Made by a program: the position numbers and the translations under genes
Source: VXNE01 sp964518405
GTDB lineage: Bacteria > Pseudomonadota > Gammaproteobacteria > Pseudomonadales > Azotimanducaceae
Length of the DNA stretch: 64,000 nucleotides
Assembly: GCA_964518405.1 (NCBI GenBank)
Contig: CAZFGB010000216.1
Span: 1-64,000 of the forward strand
Reading direction: 5' to 3'
In this document: in pieces, positions 51,686 to 60,625 of the stretch
How the letters are laid out: every line of letters begins with the position of its first letter
How positions within the stretch are numbered: position 1 is the stretch's first letter
Notes under the pieces: generated by a model
Seen by the model: the letters and a program-made list of their open reading frames with translations, nothing else
Databases searched by the model: none
What the model was told of the DNA's origin: nothing

Positions 51686-52582
51686 ATGTTCGATTCGGTA
51701 AGTGTCTGGATCTGGGCCATCGTCGTGCTGGACCTTGCGGTTGCCGTCGCGGCGATATGCGCCCTGCGGTACCTGTCCGGGCTGCTGTTCGGCGTCGATT
51801 CCCGAAACGAACTGGCCGAGAAGAACAACTTCGCCTTCGGGTTGACCCTGGCGGGCGGCGCCGGCGCGGTGGCCCTCGTGCTGGCCGCCGCGACTGCGGG
51901 CGATCCGGCCGTCGATTTCGCGCGGGAACTCGGCGTGGTTGCGCTCTACGCCGTACTTGGCCTGGCGCTGCTGAAGGTCGGAATGCTGATCAATGACCGG
52001 GTGGTCTTCAACGAATTCTCCCTGAAGCAGGCGATCAACGGCGGCAACGCCGCCGCAGGCACGGCCCAGGCCGCGAACCTGATCGCTATCGGCATCCTCG
52101 CGAACGCCGCGATCGGCTATTCCGAGGGTGATCTCGTCAACGCGGTGGCGACGGTCGTCATCGTGTTCCTCCTGGCCCAGATCGTCCTGCTCGGCGTCAC
52201 GCGGCTGCGCGGGATGATTTACGCGAAGCGCAACGACGGCGCGCAGTGGCAGTCTGCGATAGACGGCGGCAACACGGCCCTCGGCGTCCGCTACGCGGGG
52301 CACCTGATCGGCACGGCATTGGCCGTGTCCTCGGCCGGCGGGATGATCGCTTACGTGGCGCCGCCCGGCGCCGGGATGGTCGTCGTTTACGCCGCCCTGC
52401 TCGGCCTGGCGGTGGTCCTTGCCGTCGTATTGCTGCTGCTTTCGATGCTGGCCCAACGCGTCATCCTGCACGGCATCGACGTCGTCGAGGAAGTCGACGT
52501 GCAGGCGAACATCGGTGTCGCCGCCATCGAAGCTGCGGTATTCATCGGCGTCGGCCTGGTGATGCATGCGGTCATCGGCTGA
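51686..52582 (+). CDS. DUF350 (YjfL-like) membrane protein
   Basis: This is a 298-residue integral membrane protein with about eight membrane segments. Four related half-units are visible (ELAEKNNFAFGLTLAGG; AINGGNAAAGTAQAANLIAI; AIDGGNTALGVRYAGHLIGT; EVDVQANIGVAAIEAAVFIG), which makes two full DUF350 domains. E. coli YjfL is a DUF350 protein in the yjfIJKLMC operon next to a PspA homologue. It starts 12 bases after the lipoprotein and lies in the same operon as the polyamine genes. Molecular role unknown. Confidence 0.88.
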   Translation: MFDSVSVWIWAIVVLDLAVAVAAICALRYLSGLLFGVDSRNELAEKNNFAFGLTLAGGAGAVALVLAAATAGDPAVDFARELGVVALYAVLGLALLKVGMLINDRVVFNEFSLKQAINGGNAAAGTAQAANLIAIGILANAAIGYSEGDLVNAVATVVIVFLLAQIVLLGVTRLRGMIYAKRNDGAQWQSAIDGGNTALGVRYAGHLIGTALAVSSAGGMIAYVAPPGAGMVVVYAALLGLAVVLAVVLLLLSMLAQRVILHGIDVVEEVDVQANIGVAAIEAAVFIGVGLVMHAVIG

Positions 52583-52649
52583 AACCTGAAGTATCGGGGT
52601 CGGCTTCGGCAAGACCGCCCGGCGGTTCCTCGCGCCGCGCGACACCACG

Positions 52650-54371
52650 ATGGCTGACGTTCCCTCCCGCGTTCGCCGCCACGATACCGCGCTGATCGGC
52701 GCCATCGGCCTGGTCGCCGCCTGCGGCCTGGTCTACGAGTACCTGCTCGCCCACTACGCCGGACGCATCCTCGGCGCCGTCGAACCGACGGTGTACGCGA
52801 TGATCGGCCTGATGATCGTCGCCATGGGGTGCGGCGCCCTGGCGGCGCGCTGGATTTCTTCGATTTATCGGGGATTCGCCTGGCTCGAGCTCGGGATCGG
52901 CGTGCTCGGCGGCACATCCATTCTGCTGTTGTCCGGCGCGGTAGCGCTCGCGTACTCGCTCCCGGAGTGGCTGCGCGCGATCTACAACCTGGACGCGGCC
53001 ATCGTCGTCGATGGCGGCCTTGCCGCAATGCTGCTCGCGTCCGCCCGCGTCCTGCCGTTCGCGGTGGGATTCGCCATCGGATTCCTGATCGGCATGGAGA
53101 TACCGCTCATTGCGCGCGTGCGCGAGCACATCCACCAACGACGGCTCGAACACAACCTGGGCGCCATGTACGGCGCGGACTACATCGGCGCCGGCATCGG
53201 CGCGGCCGTGTGGGTGGCGATCTGCCTGAAAATCCCGATCATCTACGCGGCGGTGGGCACCGCTGCGGTCAACACGCTGGTCGGCTTCGCGTTCCTGTGG
53301 ATTTACCGGCGCCGCCTGCGCCCGTCCTCGCGGCTGTGGATCGGACACGCCCTGCTCGCCGGCCTGCTCGTCGTGCTGGCCGTGTTCGGCACGGAATGGA
53401 CTACGCGGCTCGGCGACACGCTGTTCCAGGACCGCGTGGTCCACCAGTTGCAGACCCCCTATCAGAACGCCGTGATCACCAAGCGGCACGTCGCCCGCGG
53501 CAAGCCGGATGTCCTGAGCCTGTACCTCAACGGCCGGCTGCAGTTCGCGTCCAACGACGAGCGCATCTATCACGCCTACCTCACCGCGCCGGCCATGCTG
53601 GCCACCTACCGGCGCGAGCGTCTGCTGGTCCTCGGCGGCGGCGATGGACTGGCGCTTCGCGACCTGCTCCGGTGGAACCCGGATTCGGTCACCCTGATCG
53701 ACATCGATCCAGAGCTCGTGAGGCTTTTTTCCGGCGAGGATCCGGACGCGCCCGCCTGGCTGGGCCGGGCCTTGGTCGAACTCAACGAGAACGCGTTCGC
53801 CGATCCGCGCGTCACCGTCATTCAGGCCGACGCGTTCATCGAAGTCGAGCGGCTTGCCGCGGAAGGCGAGAGCTTCGACGTCGTGTTGGCCGACTTGCCG
53901 GACCCGGGCCACCCCGACCTGAACCGGCTCTACAGCGACTACTTCTACGGACGGATCGGCCAGTTGCTATCGCCCGATGGGGTTCTCGCCATCCAGTCGA
54001 CGTCGCCCTTCCACGCCAAGGCCGCCTTCCTCTCGATCGGCAAGACGGTCTCCCACGTGGGTTTCGACACCGAGCAGTTTCACGCCAACGTGCCCAGTTT
54101 CGGAGAGTGGGGATGGACCATCGGCACGCTGCGCGGGAAACCCGCTTCGGAACGCATTGTGGAAGCCGACGCCGGCCCGACGCCCGACGGTTGGCTCGAC
54201 CGCGATCGGATCATGGCGGCCTTCGCCTTTTCCAACGACTACTACGACGCCCTCGGCGACATACGGATCAACCGGCTCGGCAGCCACGTCGTCTACGGAT
54301 ACCACCAGCAGGCCTTGAGGGAATTCCGGGGCGTCTTCTTCGCCGGACGCTCTGGAAGCAGACCGCGTTAG
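52650..54371 (+). CDS. Membrane-embedded spermidine synthase-like aminopropyltransferase
   Basis: This is a 573-residue protein. Residues about 10-260 contain seven or so transmembrane helices; residues about 270-560 are a spermidine-synthase (SpeE) Rossmann domain. The latter has TPYQNAVITKRH, LYLNGRLQFASNDERIYHAY, the nucleotide-binding loop LLVLGGGDGLALRDLL, the acidic VTLIDIDPE, and VVLADLPDPGHPDLNRLYSD in the catalytic aspartate region. It should transfer aminopropyl groups from the product of the AdoMet decarboxylase three genes upstream to an unknown acceptor at the membrane. Last gene of its operon. Confidence 0.9.
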   Translation: MADVPSRVRRHDTALIGAIGLVAACGLVYEYLLAHYAGRILGAVEPTVYAMIGLMIVAMGCGALAARWISSIYRGFAWLELGIGVLGGTSILLLSGAVALAYSLPEWLRAIYNLDAAIVVDGGLAAMLLASARVLPFAVGFAIGFLIGMEIPLIARVREHIHQRRLEHNLGAMYGADYIGAGIGAAVWVAICLKIPIIYAAVGTAAVNTLVGFAFLWIYRRRLRPSSRLWIGHALLAGLLVVLAVFGTEWTTRLGDTLFQDRVVHQLQTPYQNAVITKRHVARGKPDVLSLYLNGRLQFASNDERIYHAYLTAPAMLATYRRERLLVLGGGDGLALRDLLRWNPDSVTLIDIDPELVRLFSGEDPDAPAWLGRALVELNENAFADPRVTVIQADAFIEVERLAAEGESFDVVLADLPDPGHPDLNRLYSDYFYGRIGQLLSPDGVLAIQSTSPFHAKAAFLSIGKTVSHVGFDTEQFHANVPSFGEWGWTIGTLRGKPASERIVEADAGPTPDGWLDRDRIMAAFAFSNDYYDALGDIRINRLGSHVVYGYHQQALREFRGVFFAGRSGSRPR

Positions 54372-54424
54372 TGCTTCTTGTAGATGACGTCCGATCCAGA
54401 CGCTTCAATTGATCCGCGATCGGA

Positions 54425-56221
54425 TTACGCAATCCGGGCCTCCAGGCCGTCGACGAAACCCAGCGACTGCATGTCGAACAGACGACGGTAGTAGCCCTTC
54501 GGCCGGGTCATCAGGTCCGCGTGACTTCCCTCTTCCACGATCCGCCCGTTGTCGAAGACCAGGATCCGGTCCACGCCCCGGACCGTCGACAGGCGATGGG
54601 CCACGACGATAGCGGTACGTCCGCGCAAGAGGTTGGCCACGGCGTCCTGAATCAGGTGTTCCGTGATCGAGTCGAGACTCGACGTCGCTTCGTCCAGGAT
54701 GAGAATCTGCGCATCCGCGAGGATGGCGCGCGCGATCGCAACCCGCTGCCGCTCGCCGCCGGAGAGTTTGACGCCGCGTTCCCCCACCAGCGTGTCGTAT
54801 CCCGCCGTCAGCCTGCGAATGAAGTCGTGCGCGTGCGCCTTCTTCGACGCCGCGGCCACTTCGTCGACGGATGCTTCGGGCCGTCCGTAGGCGATGTTCT
54901 CCCTGAGCGACCGGTGAAACAGGATAGGCTCTTGCGGCACCAGCGCGATGTGTCTGCGCAGGCTTTCCTGGGTGACCGCCGCGATATCCTGGCCGTCGAC
55001 AATGATGCGACCCGCATCCAGGTCGTAGAGCCGCTGGAGCAGCTTCAGAAACGTGCTCTTGCCCGAACCGGACTCGCCAACCAGCGCGATCTTCTCGCCC
55101 GCCGCGATTTCGAGGCGGAAGCCGTCGAAGATCGCTTTCGGCTGATTGGCATACCTGAAACCGACGTCTCGAAAACGAATCGTGCCCGCGCCCGGTGTGA
55201 ATTCGGGGGCGTCGGGACGGTTCGCCACCTGCGGCACCGTCTTCGAGATCTTCACAAGATCGTCCAACTCGTTCACGGCCCGCTGCAGACTGCGTAGTTC
55301 CCAGCCGATTTCGCGCAGATACCCGTTGACGATGAAGTAGGCGGTGATGATGTACACCACATCGGCCAGCGCGGTCGCCCCGTCGGCCGCGCGGCCCAGC
55401 GCGATCATGAGCAACCCGCCGAGCATCGCGATGATGAGCACCGACTGCACGGCCACGGGGTCCATGCTGCGCGTCCAGGCGCGGCGCGCGCGACGCCGCC
55501 AATCCGACGACGCATCGTGCAGCAAGCGGTCTTCGCGCCTTTCCGCACCGAATGACTTCACCACGGAGTTGCAGGTGATCGAATCGGCCAGCACGCCGCC
55601 CATCTTCGTGTCCGCATCGTTCGAAAGCCGGTTCGCGGGCGCCACCCACGACAGGGACATCCAGATGCTGACGCCAACGAAAAGCACGACGGAGACGGCG
55701 AAGTAGGTGCCCATCATCGGCTCGCGCAGGAACATCGACGTCGAGAGCGCGACGAGCAGGATCAATGTGGGGCCGAGTTGGACCAACGTCACGTCGGCAA
55801 AGTCGTCATAGGCCCACATGCCGCGCGTGACCTTGCGAACCGTAGCCCCCGCGAACGCGTTCGCGTGCCAGTCCGCGCTGAACCGCTGCAGCGTGCGGAA
55901 ACCATCCATGACGATCGCCTGCATGGCCTGCGAGGCGAAATACATCCACATGCGGAAATAGCCCTGCTGCACGACGCACACGAGGGCCAGGATTCCGAGG
56001 AGCCAGAAAGCAGAGGTCCATGCCTGCGAGAGGGCCGCGGGACCTTCGCCGATTCGCAACACCGCCGTCACCAGTTCCGCGGACCGGTCGGGAATCTGCA
56101 CTTCGAGCAGGATGCTCAGCAACACGCCGGCAATCGTCAGGGCGAACTTCGCCGGCTGTTGCCGCCAATATCTCCACACGAAAAGGAAGACCTCGGTAAA
56201 CGAGACCGCACGGTCGAACAT
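54425..56221 (-). CDS. ABC transporter, fused permease and ATPase (exporter type)
   Basis: This is a 598-residue half-transporter: six membrane segments in residues about 20-320, then an ATPase domain with Walker A GESGSGKST, signature LSGGERQRVAI and Walker B ILILDEATSSLD. As an ABCB-type exporter it would work as a homodimer and move a lipid, drug or peptide outwards. It lies on the minus strand between the two halves of the polyamine/membrane-stress region. Whether it belongs functionally with them is unknown. Confidence 0.93.
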   Translation of the reverse strand: MFDRAVSFTEVFLFVWRYWRQQPAKFALTIAGVLLSILLEVQIPDRSAELVTAVLRIGEGPAALSQAWTSAFWLLGILALVCVVQQGYFRMWMYFASQAMQAIVMDGFRTLQRFSADWHANAFAGATVRKVTRGMWAYDDFADVTLVQLGPTLILLVALSTSMFLREPMMGTYFAVSVVLFVGVSIWMSLSWVAPANRLSNDADTKMGGVLADSITCNSVVKSFGAERREDRLLHDASSDWRRRARRAWTRSMDPVAVQSVLIIAMLGGLLMIALGRAADGATALADVVYIITAYFIVNGYLREIGWELRSLQRAVNELDDLVKISKTVPQVANRPDAPEFTPGAGTIRFRDVGFRYANQPKAIFDGFRLEIAAGEKIALVGESGSGKSTFLKLLQRLYDLDAGRIIVDGQDIAAVTQESLRRHIALVPQEPILFHRSLRENIAYGRPEASVDEVAAASKKAHAHDFIRRLTAGYDTLVGERGVKLSGGERQRVAIARAILADAQILILDEATSSLDSITEHLIQDAVANLLRGRTAIVVAHRLSTVRGVDRILVFDNGRIVEEGSHADLMTRPKGYYRRLFDMQSLGFVDGLEARIA

Positions 56222-56369
56222 CGGCCCTCTCCAGTGCCAGCACGGCCAAGCCCCGGGGCGCGAGAGCGCGCCCGCCGGGCAGCCGAATGCGAGAAGCGGC
56301 GATAATTGTCATTTCGCTCCCGAAGTCAAGCCCGATTCCGCACCGCGGTCGGCACTGCGGCCGCGCGCA

Positions 56370-56397
56370 TTGCCACCTCGCCAAGATTACGTACAAT
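56370..56397 (+). promoter_or_regulatory. Promoter of the Phd/ParE operon
   Basis: TTGCCA (56370-56375), a 16-base spacer and TACAAT (56392-56397) form a good sigma70-like promoter, with the antitoxin ATG 34 bases after the -10 box. Confidence 0.55.
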
Positions 56398-56430
56398 CAG
56401 ATCGAATTCGGACCGATAACGGGTCGCCCC

Positions 56431-56706
56431 ATGGCGATGTCAATTGTGAGCCTGACCGAATTCAAGGCCAAGGCTGCGCAGATGCTTGCAGACATGAAGT
56501 CCTCCGAAAAAGTGGTTGTCCTAACGCAACGCGGTACAGCCAGCGCCGTAGTTCAAGACTTCGAGTCGCATCAGCGACTACAGGACGCGTTGCTGATGCT
56601 GAAACTGATGGTCCAGGGCGAGATGGACCTATCGGCAGGACGCACCACGCCCCAAGACGCGGTTTTCCGAGACATCAAGGGACGGTTGACGGATAGCGAT
56701 GGCTGA
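56431..56706 (+). CDS. Phd/YefM-type antitoxin
   Basis: This is a 91-residue antitoxin (MAMSIVSLTEFKAKAAQMLA, then DMKSSEKVVVLTQRGTASAV and VQDFESHQRLQDALLML). The N-terminal half is the Phd DNA-binding fold; the helical tail with DLSAGRTTPQDAVFRDIKGR binds the toxin. The start at 56431 or 56437 is uncertain. It overlaps the toxin gene by 8 bases. Confidence 0.9.
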   Translation: MAMSIVSLTEFKAKAAQMLADMKSSEKVVVLTQRGTASAVVQDFESHQRLQDALLMLKLMVQGEMDLSAGRTTPQDAVFRDIKGRLTDSDG

Positions 56707-57022
56707 CCGTCTAGTCCGGTGGACTGACGCTGCGAGACTCGACCTTGAACAGATTGTCCAATTCGTCGACGAGGACAGTCCGTCGAATGCGCTTGCGGTA
56801 CTCGAACGAATAGAACATCGCTCCCAAACGCTCCATGCCATGCCCCAGCGGGGGCGCATAGTTCCAGAGCTGAGAGCCGCGGGCGTGCAGACGTACAGGG
56901 AATTGGCCGAAGGTCCGTGGCGCGTCGTCTATCGGTACGATGCCCGCCACGTCTACGTCATCGCCGTACTCGACGCCCGGCGCGACCTGTCCAGTCTGCT
57001 GTTGGAACGGCTGGCGCGTTGA
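56699..57022 (+). CDS. RelE/ParE-family toxin
   Basis: This is a 107-residue RelE/ParE-fold toxin (RLVRWTDAARLDLEQIVQFV, ALAVLERIEHRSQTL, GRIVPELRA, YRELAEGPWRVVYRYDARHV and a C-terminal basic helix). It would act on mRNA at the ribosome or on gyrase and be neutralised by the Phd protein. The pair sits between the ABC exporter and the YjfI-like gene. Confidence 0.9.
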   Translation: MADRLVRWTDAARLDLEQIVQFVDEDSPSNALAVLERIEHRSQTLHAMPQRGRIVPELRAAGVQTYRELAEGPWRVVYRYDARHVYVIAVLDARRDLSSLLLERLAR

Positions 57023-57097
57023 TCGGGACGAGTCGGAACTTCAGGTAAATCCCGACAGCCGCCTCGACCAAACCGTTCAGCCGTTCAACGAGCCCTC

Positions 57098-57126
57098 TTG
57101 ACCGATGACATAATATGTCATAGGGT
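57098..57126 (+). promoter_or_regulatory. Promoter with palindromic operator upstream of the yjfI-like gene
   Basis: TTGACC (57098-57103) and TAGGGT (57121-57126) are separated by exactly 17 bases. Nearly the whole spacer is a perfect palindrome, ATGACATAATATGTCAT (57105-57121), that also touches the -10 box. It is likely a binding site for a dimeric regulator of the downstream stress operon. Confidence 0.55.
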
Positions 57127-57193
57127 GCGCTGAACACGTTTCCGCGCCGACGCGCGCGGCAACGTCAACGAACCGGACATTGGGAGATACGCG

Positions 57194-57595
57194 ATGACCC
57201 TGGACGAGCTTGCCTTCCGCCTGAATGACTTCAACGGCGAGGAAGGCACAACCTTCGACGCGCTCGTGACGGAGCAAGATATCCTGGAGGTCACCTGCTC
57301 GAACAACGACGAATTTCCCATCCACGTCACCAGGACGGACACGCAGATCCTCGCGGTGACGCCCCTGTTCAATATTTCCGAGGTCCAGCCGGACAAACTC
57401 GACGAACTGAACGCGATATTCCTGCGCCTGAGCCCCGCCGTGCCGCTGTCATCCATCGGCCTGCAGGGAGACACCTACATTCTTTTCGGCGCCATGGCGC
57501 TGTCCACCCGGTTCGAGGTGATCGCGCACGAACTCGAGGTGCAGGCGGAAAACACCATCGACGTGCTCGAAACCGTGGAGCACCTGCTGGCCTGA
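57194..57595 (+). CDS. DUF2170 (YjfI-like) protein
   Basis: This is a 133-residue cytoplasmic protein of the DUF2170/YjfI type. It opens MTLDELAFRLNDFNGEEGTT, then has EFPIHVTRTDTQILAVTPLF and the central RLSPAVPLSSIGLQGDTYIL. The C-terminal half continues GAMALSTRFEVIAHELEVQA. The gene order DUF2170, PspA, DUF2491 is the same as yjfI-yjfJ-yjfK of E. coli. The ATG has GGGAG at 57182-57186. Function unknown; probably part of a membrane-stress response. Confidence 0.88.
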   Translation: MTLDELAFRLNDFNGEEGTTFDALVTEQDILEVTCSNNDEFPIHVTRTDTQILAVTPLFNISEVQPDKLDELNAIFLRLSPAVPLSSIGLQGDTYILFGAMALSTRFEVIAHELEVQAENTIDVLETVEHLLA

Positions 57596-57651
57596 AACCG
57601 ATTCAAGGGGACGGAAACCGAAGCAACAGCAACTTAAGAGAGGCAATCAAC

Positions 57652-58347
57652 ATGGGTGTGCTAAAGGACTTGATGCAGGCGGTGAGAGGCGGCGCCAACG
57701 AACTCGGCGAGGCCATCGTGGACGCGAATGCGATCCGCATTCTCGAGCAGGAGATTCGCGATGCCGAGTCGGCGATCAGCAGCGCGAAACAGAGCCTGAC
57801 CCGCATGAAGAGTTCCGAGATTCGCCTCAAGCGGGACTTGTCCACGCTGGGCGCGGACATCGCCGACTATGAGCAGAAAGCGATCTCGGCCCTGAACGCC
57901 GGCGAGGAGGCGCTCGCCGGGGAGGTCGCCGAACGCATCGCCGAGCTGGAAGGGGACCGCGACGACAAGGCCGGCGAACAGGCGGCGCTCAATGCCGAGG
58001 TCAACAAGATCCACGCCATGATCAAGGCCCGCGAGCGGACCATCCAGAAAAACAAGCGCGAACTGGACAAGGTGCGCACGGTGCAGGAGTTGCAGCGCGC
58101 CACGGAAAGCGTCTCGCGCAACTTCGCGGCTACGGGATCGAAGGGCCATCGGGTGTCCCAGGCGCTCGACCGGGTCAAGGCCAAGCAGCAGAACTGGCAG
58201 GACCGCATGGAAGCCGGGGAATGGCTTGAGACGCAGGAAGGCGTCGATGACATCGATCAGAAACTGAAGGCCAAGGGCATCGGCGCCTCCGGCTCATCGG
58301 GCGGATCGGACGTGCTGGCGCGACTGAAAGCCAGGCAATCGGGCTGA
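57652..58347 (+). CDS. PspA/IM30-family protein (YjfJ-like)
   Basis: This is a 231-residue ESCRT-III-like protein that is almost entirely coiled coil (VLKDLMQAVRGGANELGEAI; then IRILEQEIRDAESAISSAKQ). The C-terminus ends GSSGGSDVLARLKARQSG as in YjfJ. PspA proteins coat and stabilise stressed inner membranes. It begins 57 bases after the yjfI-like gene. Confidence 0.93.
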   Translation: MGVLKDLMQAVRGGANELGEAIVDANAIRILEQEIRDAESAISSAKQSLTRMKSSEIRLKRDLSTLGADIADYEQKAISALNAGEEALAGEVAERIAELEGDRDDKAGEQAALNAEVNKIHAMIKARERTIQKNKRELDKVRTVQELQRATESVSRNFAATGSKGHRVSQALDRVKAKQQNWQDRMEAGEWLETQEGVDDIDQKLKAKGIGASGSSGGSDVLARLKARQSG

Positions 58348-58353
58348 CCCACC

Positions 58354-59001
58354 TTGCTTCGGAAAATACTGAGGAGCCGTTTCGGCAAGCGCGACGACGA
58401 CGCGCCGCGACAACTGTCCGGTCCCGGCGATCTCGCGACCGGCGACCTCCTGACCTTCAAGCACCGGCTGCTCCTGCCGCCTGCGGTGCAGGGACAGACG
58501 TTCGAGGTCAGCGCGGTGGGCGCATATCACTTCGAGGATGGTCTCTATGCCGAACTCACTCTGGACGGGACCGGCGGAGACCGGTTCTACCTCGGCTTCG
58601 ACGCCAACGACGCCAGCGAGATATCCCTTTCTCGATCGGTGCCCCGGGCGGATGTGTTGCGGCTGTTCGACGAGGATGCGTTCGCCGCGCTGTGGGACGA
58701 GGACTTCGCCGAACTCGAGGTGATGGACGCCCTTCCCCGGTACGAGGGCTGGATCGCGAATCGGTACGCCCAGACGAAAAAATGGGCCGAGGGCTACTAC
58801 TACGACCGCGATTGCCGGGGCGAGACGCCGTCGCTGCTGCGGGACGACGACGCCGAGGAACTGCGTTGCCATGAATGCGAGGACGACACCGGACGCTACG
58901 GCCTCTCCATCGAGGTCTCGGCCGACGGCGGGACGGAAGTGTTCGCGGAAGTGAACTGCCCGCCGGATGTGATCGAATCGATGTGGCCGGGCGAGGGATG
59001 A
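58354..59001 (+). CDS. DUF2491 (YjfK-like) protein
   Basis: This is a 215-residue acidic protein (ADVLRLFDEDAFAALWDEDF; FYLGFDANDASEIS; GWIANRYAQTKKWAEGYYYD), matching the DUF2491/YjfK layout. The start is TTG six bases after the PspA stop. There is no membrane segment. It always neighbours PspA-type genes in known genomes. Function unknown; perhaps a cytoplasmic partner of the DUF350 protein. Confidence 0.85.
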   Translation: MLRKILRSRFGKRDDDAPRQLSGPGDLATGDLLTFKHRLLLPPAVQGQTFEVSAVGAYHFEDGLYAELTLDGTGGDRFYLGFDANDASEISLSRSVPRADVLRLFDEDAFAALWDEDFAELEVMDALPRYEGWIANRYAQTKKWAEGYYYDRDCRGETPSLLRDDDAEELRCHECEDDTGRYGLSIEVSADGGTEVFAEVNCPPDVIESMWPGEG

Positions 59002-59339
59002 GAGCTTCTTCGCGACGCGCAAATAGCGAATCGCAATCCGGACGGTTCCAAGCTGAACGGCGGGCGCTCAAAAAGATCCAGGTTCACTTCGAGTTCCGCC
59101 AGTCGCTGCTGCGCAAGGTGCGGCTCGCCGCCGCCGCAGAGGATCTGAGCTATTCCGACTACGTGAGAAAACTCGTCGGGCTGCCTTTCTCCAAGATCCA
59201 GCGCCCCCGCATCAGCCTGTCCTTCAGCGATGCGGACCTGCGCATCCTGGCCGAGCGCTATGCCAAGCCGAGCGCCGAACCTCAGGTTCTGAAACGTTGC
59301 GTACTGGAAGAGATCACGACTCACCTGGACGACGTGTAA
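58998..59339 (+). CDS. Small basic protein, possible RHH-type DNA-binding
   Basis: This is a 113-residue protein with a basic, disordered N-terminus (MRASSRRANSESQSGRFQAE) and a middle resembling a ribbon-helix-helix unit (HFEFRQSLLRKVRLAAAAED then LSYSDYVRKLVGLP). Its ATG overlaps the yjfK stop (ATGA), so it belongs to the operon. It could be the local regulator binding the palindrome at 57105-57121, but that is inference. Confidence 0.7.
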   Translation: MRASSRRANSESQSGRFQAERRALKKIQVHFEFRQSLLRKVRLAAAAEDLSYSDYVRKLVGLPFSKIQRPRISLSFSDADLRILAERYAKPSAEPQVLKRCVLEEITTHLDDV

Positions 59340-59511
59340 GCCATCGCTCGTCTTCTACATTGCCGCTTGCACGGCGGGGGCCGGGCGGAAGACTCCACCC
59401 GCCAGGCTCCCGCGCCACAAACAGCCAGACAGCTCGCCGCGTTGAAGCGGTCGGCACCGCCCTGATAGGCTTTCCAGCGATGCGATTGCCGCTATAGCCC
59501 CTACCCGCCCG

Positions 59512-60603
59512 ATGCTCTGGCGACTCCTGCGCCGACGGCGATACCTGCGTTTCACCCGTTACGTGGCGGGTGCGATCAAGCGGCGCCTCTATTTCACCGC
59601 CGCCATGTTCGCGGGACTGTTCTGCCTGCACGTGCTGGCGATGATGGTGTTCGAGGGGATGACCCTCGGCGATGCCGCCTGGCTCACCATGACTACGGCG
59701 ACAACCGTCGGCTACGGAGACGCCTCTGCGGTCACGCCCGCCGGGCGATTGGCCACCGTGGTCTGCATCTACGTCTTTGGAACTTTCCTGCTGGCGCAGA
59801 TCGCCACGTATGTATTCGACTATCGGGCGCTGCAGCGGGATCGCCGGCGGCGCGGAGAAATCAGGTGGAGCAACATGAAAGATCATCTGCTGGTAATCAA
59901 CGTCCCGTCTCAGGACGCCGAGAACTATCTGCCCCGGTTGGTGGACCACGTCAGGCGCGCGCCTCGCCTCGGCGATATTCCGATACAACTGCTGACGCCC
60001 GACTTCGCGGACGGCTTGAGCAACGATCTCGTCGATGCCGGCGTCACGCTGTACAACGCCATGGCCGAGAACTCCGAGAATCTGGCCGCGGCCAACGTCA
60101 GCCACGCGCGTTGCGTCATCATCATCGCCGACGAGATCTACGATCCCCGGTCGGATGCGCACACCTACGACATTCTCGGCCGCATCCGGGAGATCGGAAC
60201 GCGCGCCACCATCGTGGCCGAAGTGGTGGAGGACGCCAACCGCCAACGCATCCTCGAAGCCGGTGCGACCACCGTGATCCGGCCGATCCGCGCTTACCCC
60301 GAATTCGTAGTGCGCGCGTTGACCGCGCCAGGGGTCGAACAGGTGCTGGAAACCATGTTCACCCACGAGGCCGGACGGCTGGCGCGTTTCGACGCGCAAT
60401 TCGAGGGTCTCCGGTGGCGCGACGTGGTGGTGAACTTCGCCCGCGCCAACGCCGGCATTCCGATGGGCTACTTCGACCAGCGCGGCGTACACACGAATCC
60501 CGCTCCGGACGAGGTCTGCAGCGGCAGCGGCATCATCACCCTGATCAACGACAGCCTCAACGTGACTCAACCGCTGGTGCAGTCCTGCCTTCAGGCATCC
60601 TGA
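59512..60603 (+). CDS. Potassium channel with TrkA-N (RCK) domain
   Basis: This is a 363-residue two-helix potassium channel. Membrane helix 1 is at about residues 25-48, the selectivity filter TATTVGYGD at about 62-70 and helix 2 at about 78-100. The cytoplasmic TrkA-N/RCK domain follows from about residue 120 (HLLVINVPSQDAENYLPRLV; CVIIIADEIYDPRSDAHTYD). The usual GxGxxG is weak in the RCK part. Potassium channels of this type also accompany yjf-type operons in other bacteria. It lies 172 bases after the small basic protein. Confidence 0.9.
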   Translation: MLWRLLRRRRYLRFTRYVAGAIKRRLYFTAAMFAGLFCLHVLAMMVFEGMTLGDAAWLTMTTATTVGYGDASAVTPAGRLATVVCIYVFGTFLLAQIATYVFDYRALQRDRRRRGEIRWSNMKDHLLVINVPSQDAENYLPRLVDHVRRAPRLGDIPIQLLTPDFADGLSNDLVDAGVTLYNAMAENSENLAAANVSHARCVIIIADEIYDPRSDAHTYDILGRIREIGTRATIVAEVVEDANRQRILEAGATTVIRPIRAYPEFVVRALTAPGVEQVLETMFTHEAGRLARFDAQFEGLRWRDVVVNFARANAGIPMGYFDQRGVHTNPAPDEVCSGSGIITLINDSLNVTQPLVQSCLQAS

Positions 60604-60625
60604 CGCCGGACTTAGGGGGCACACC

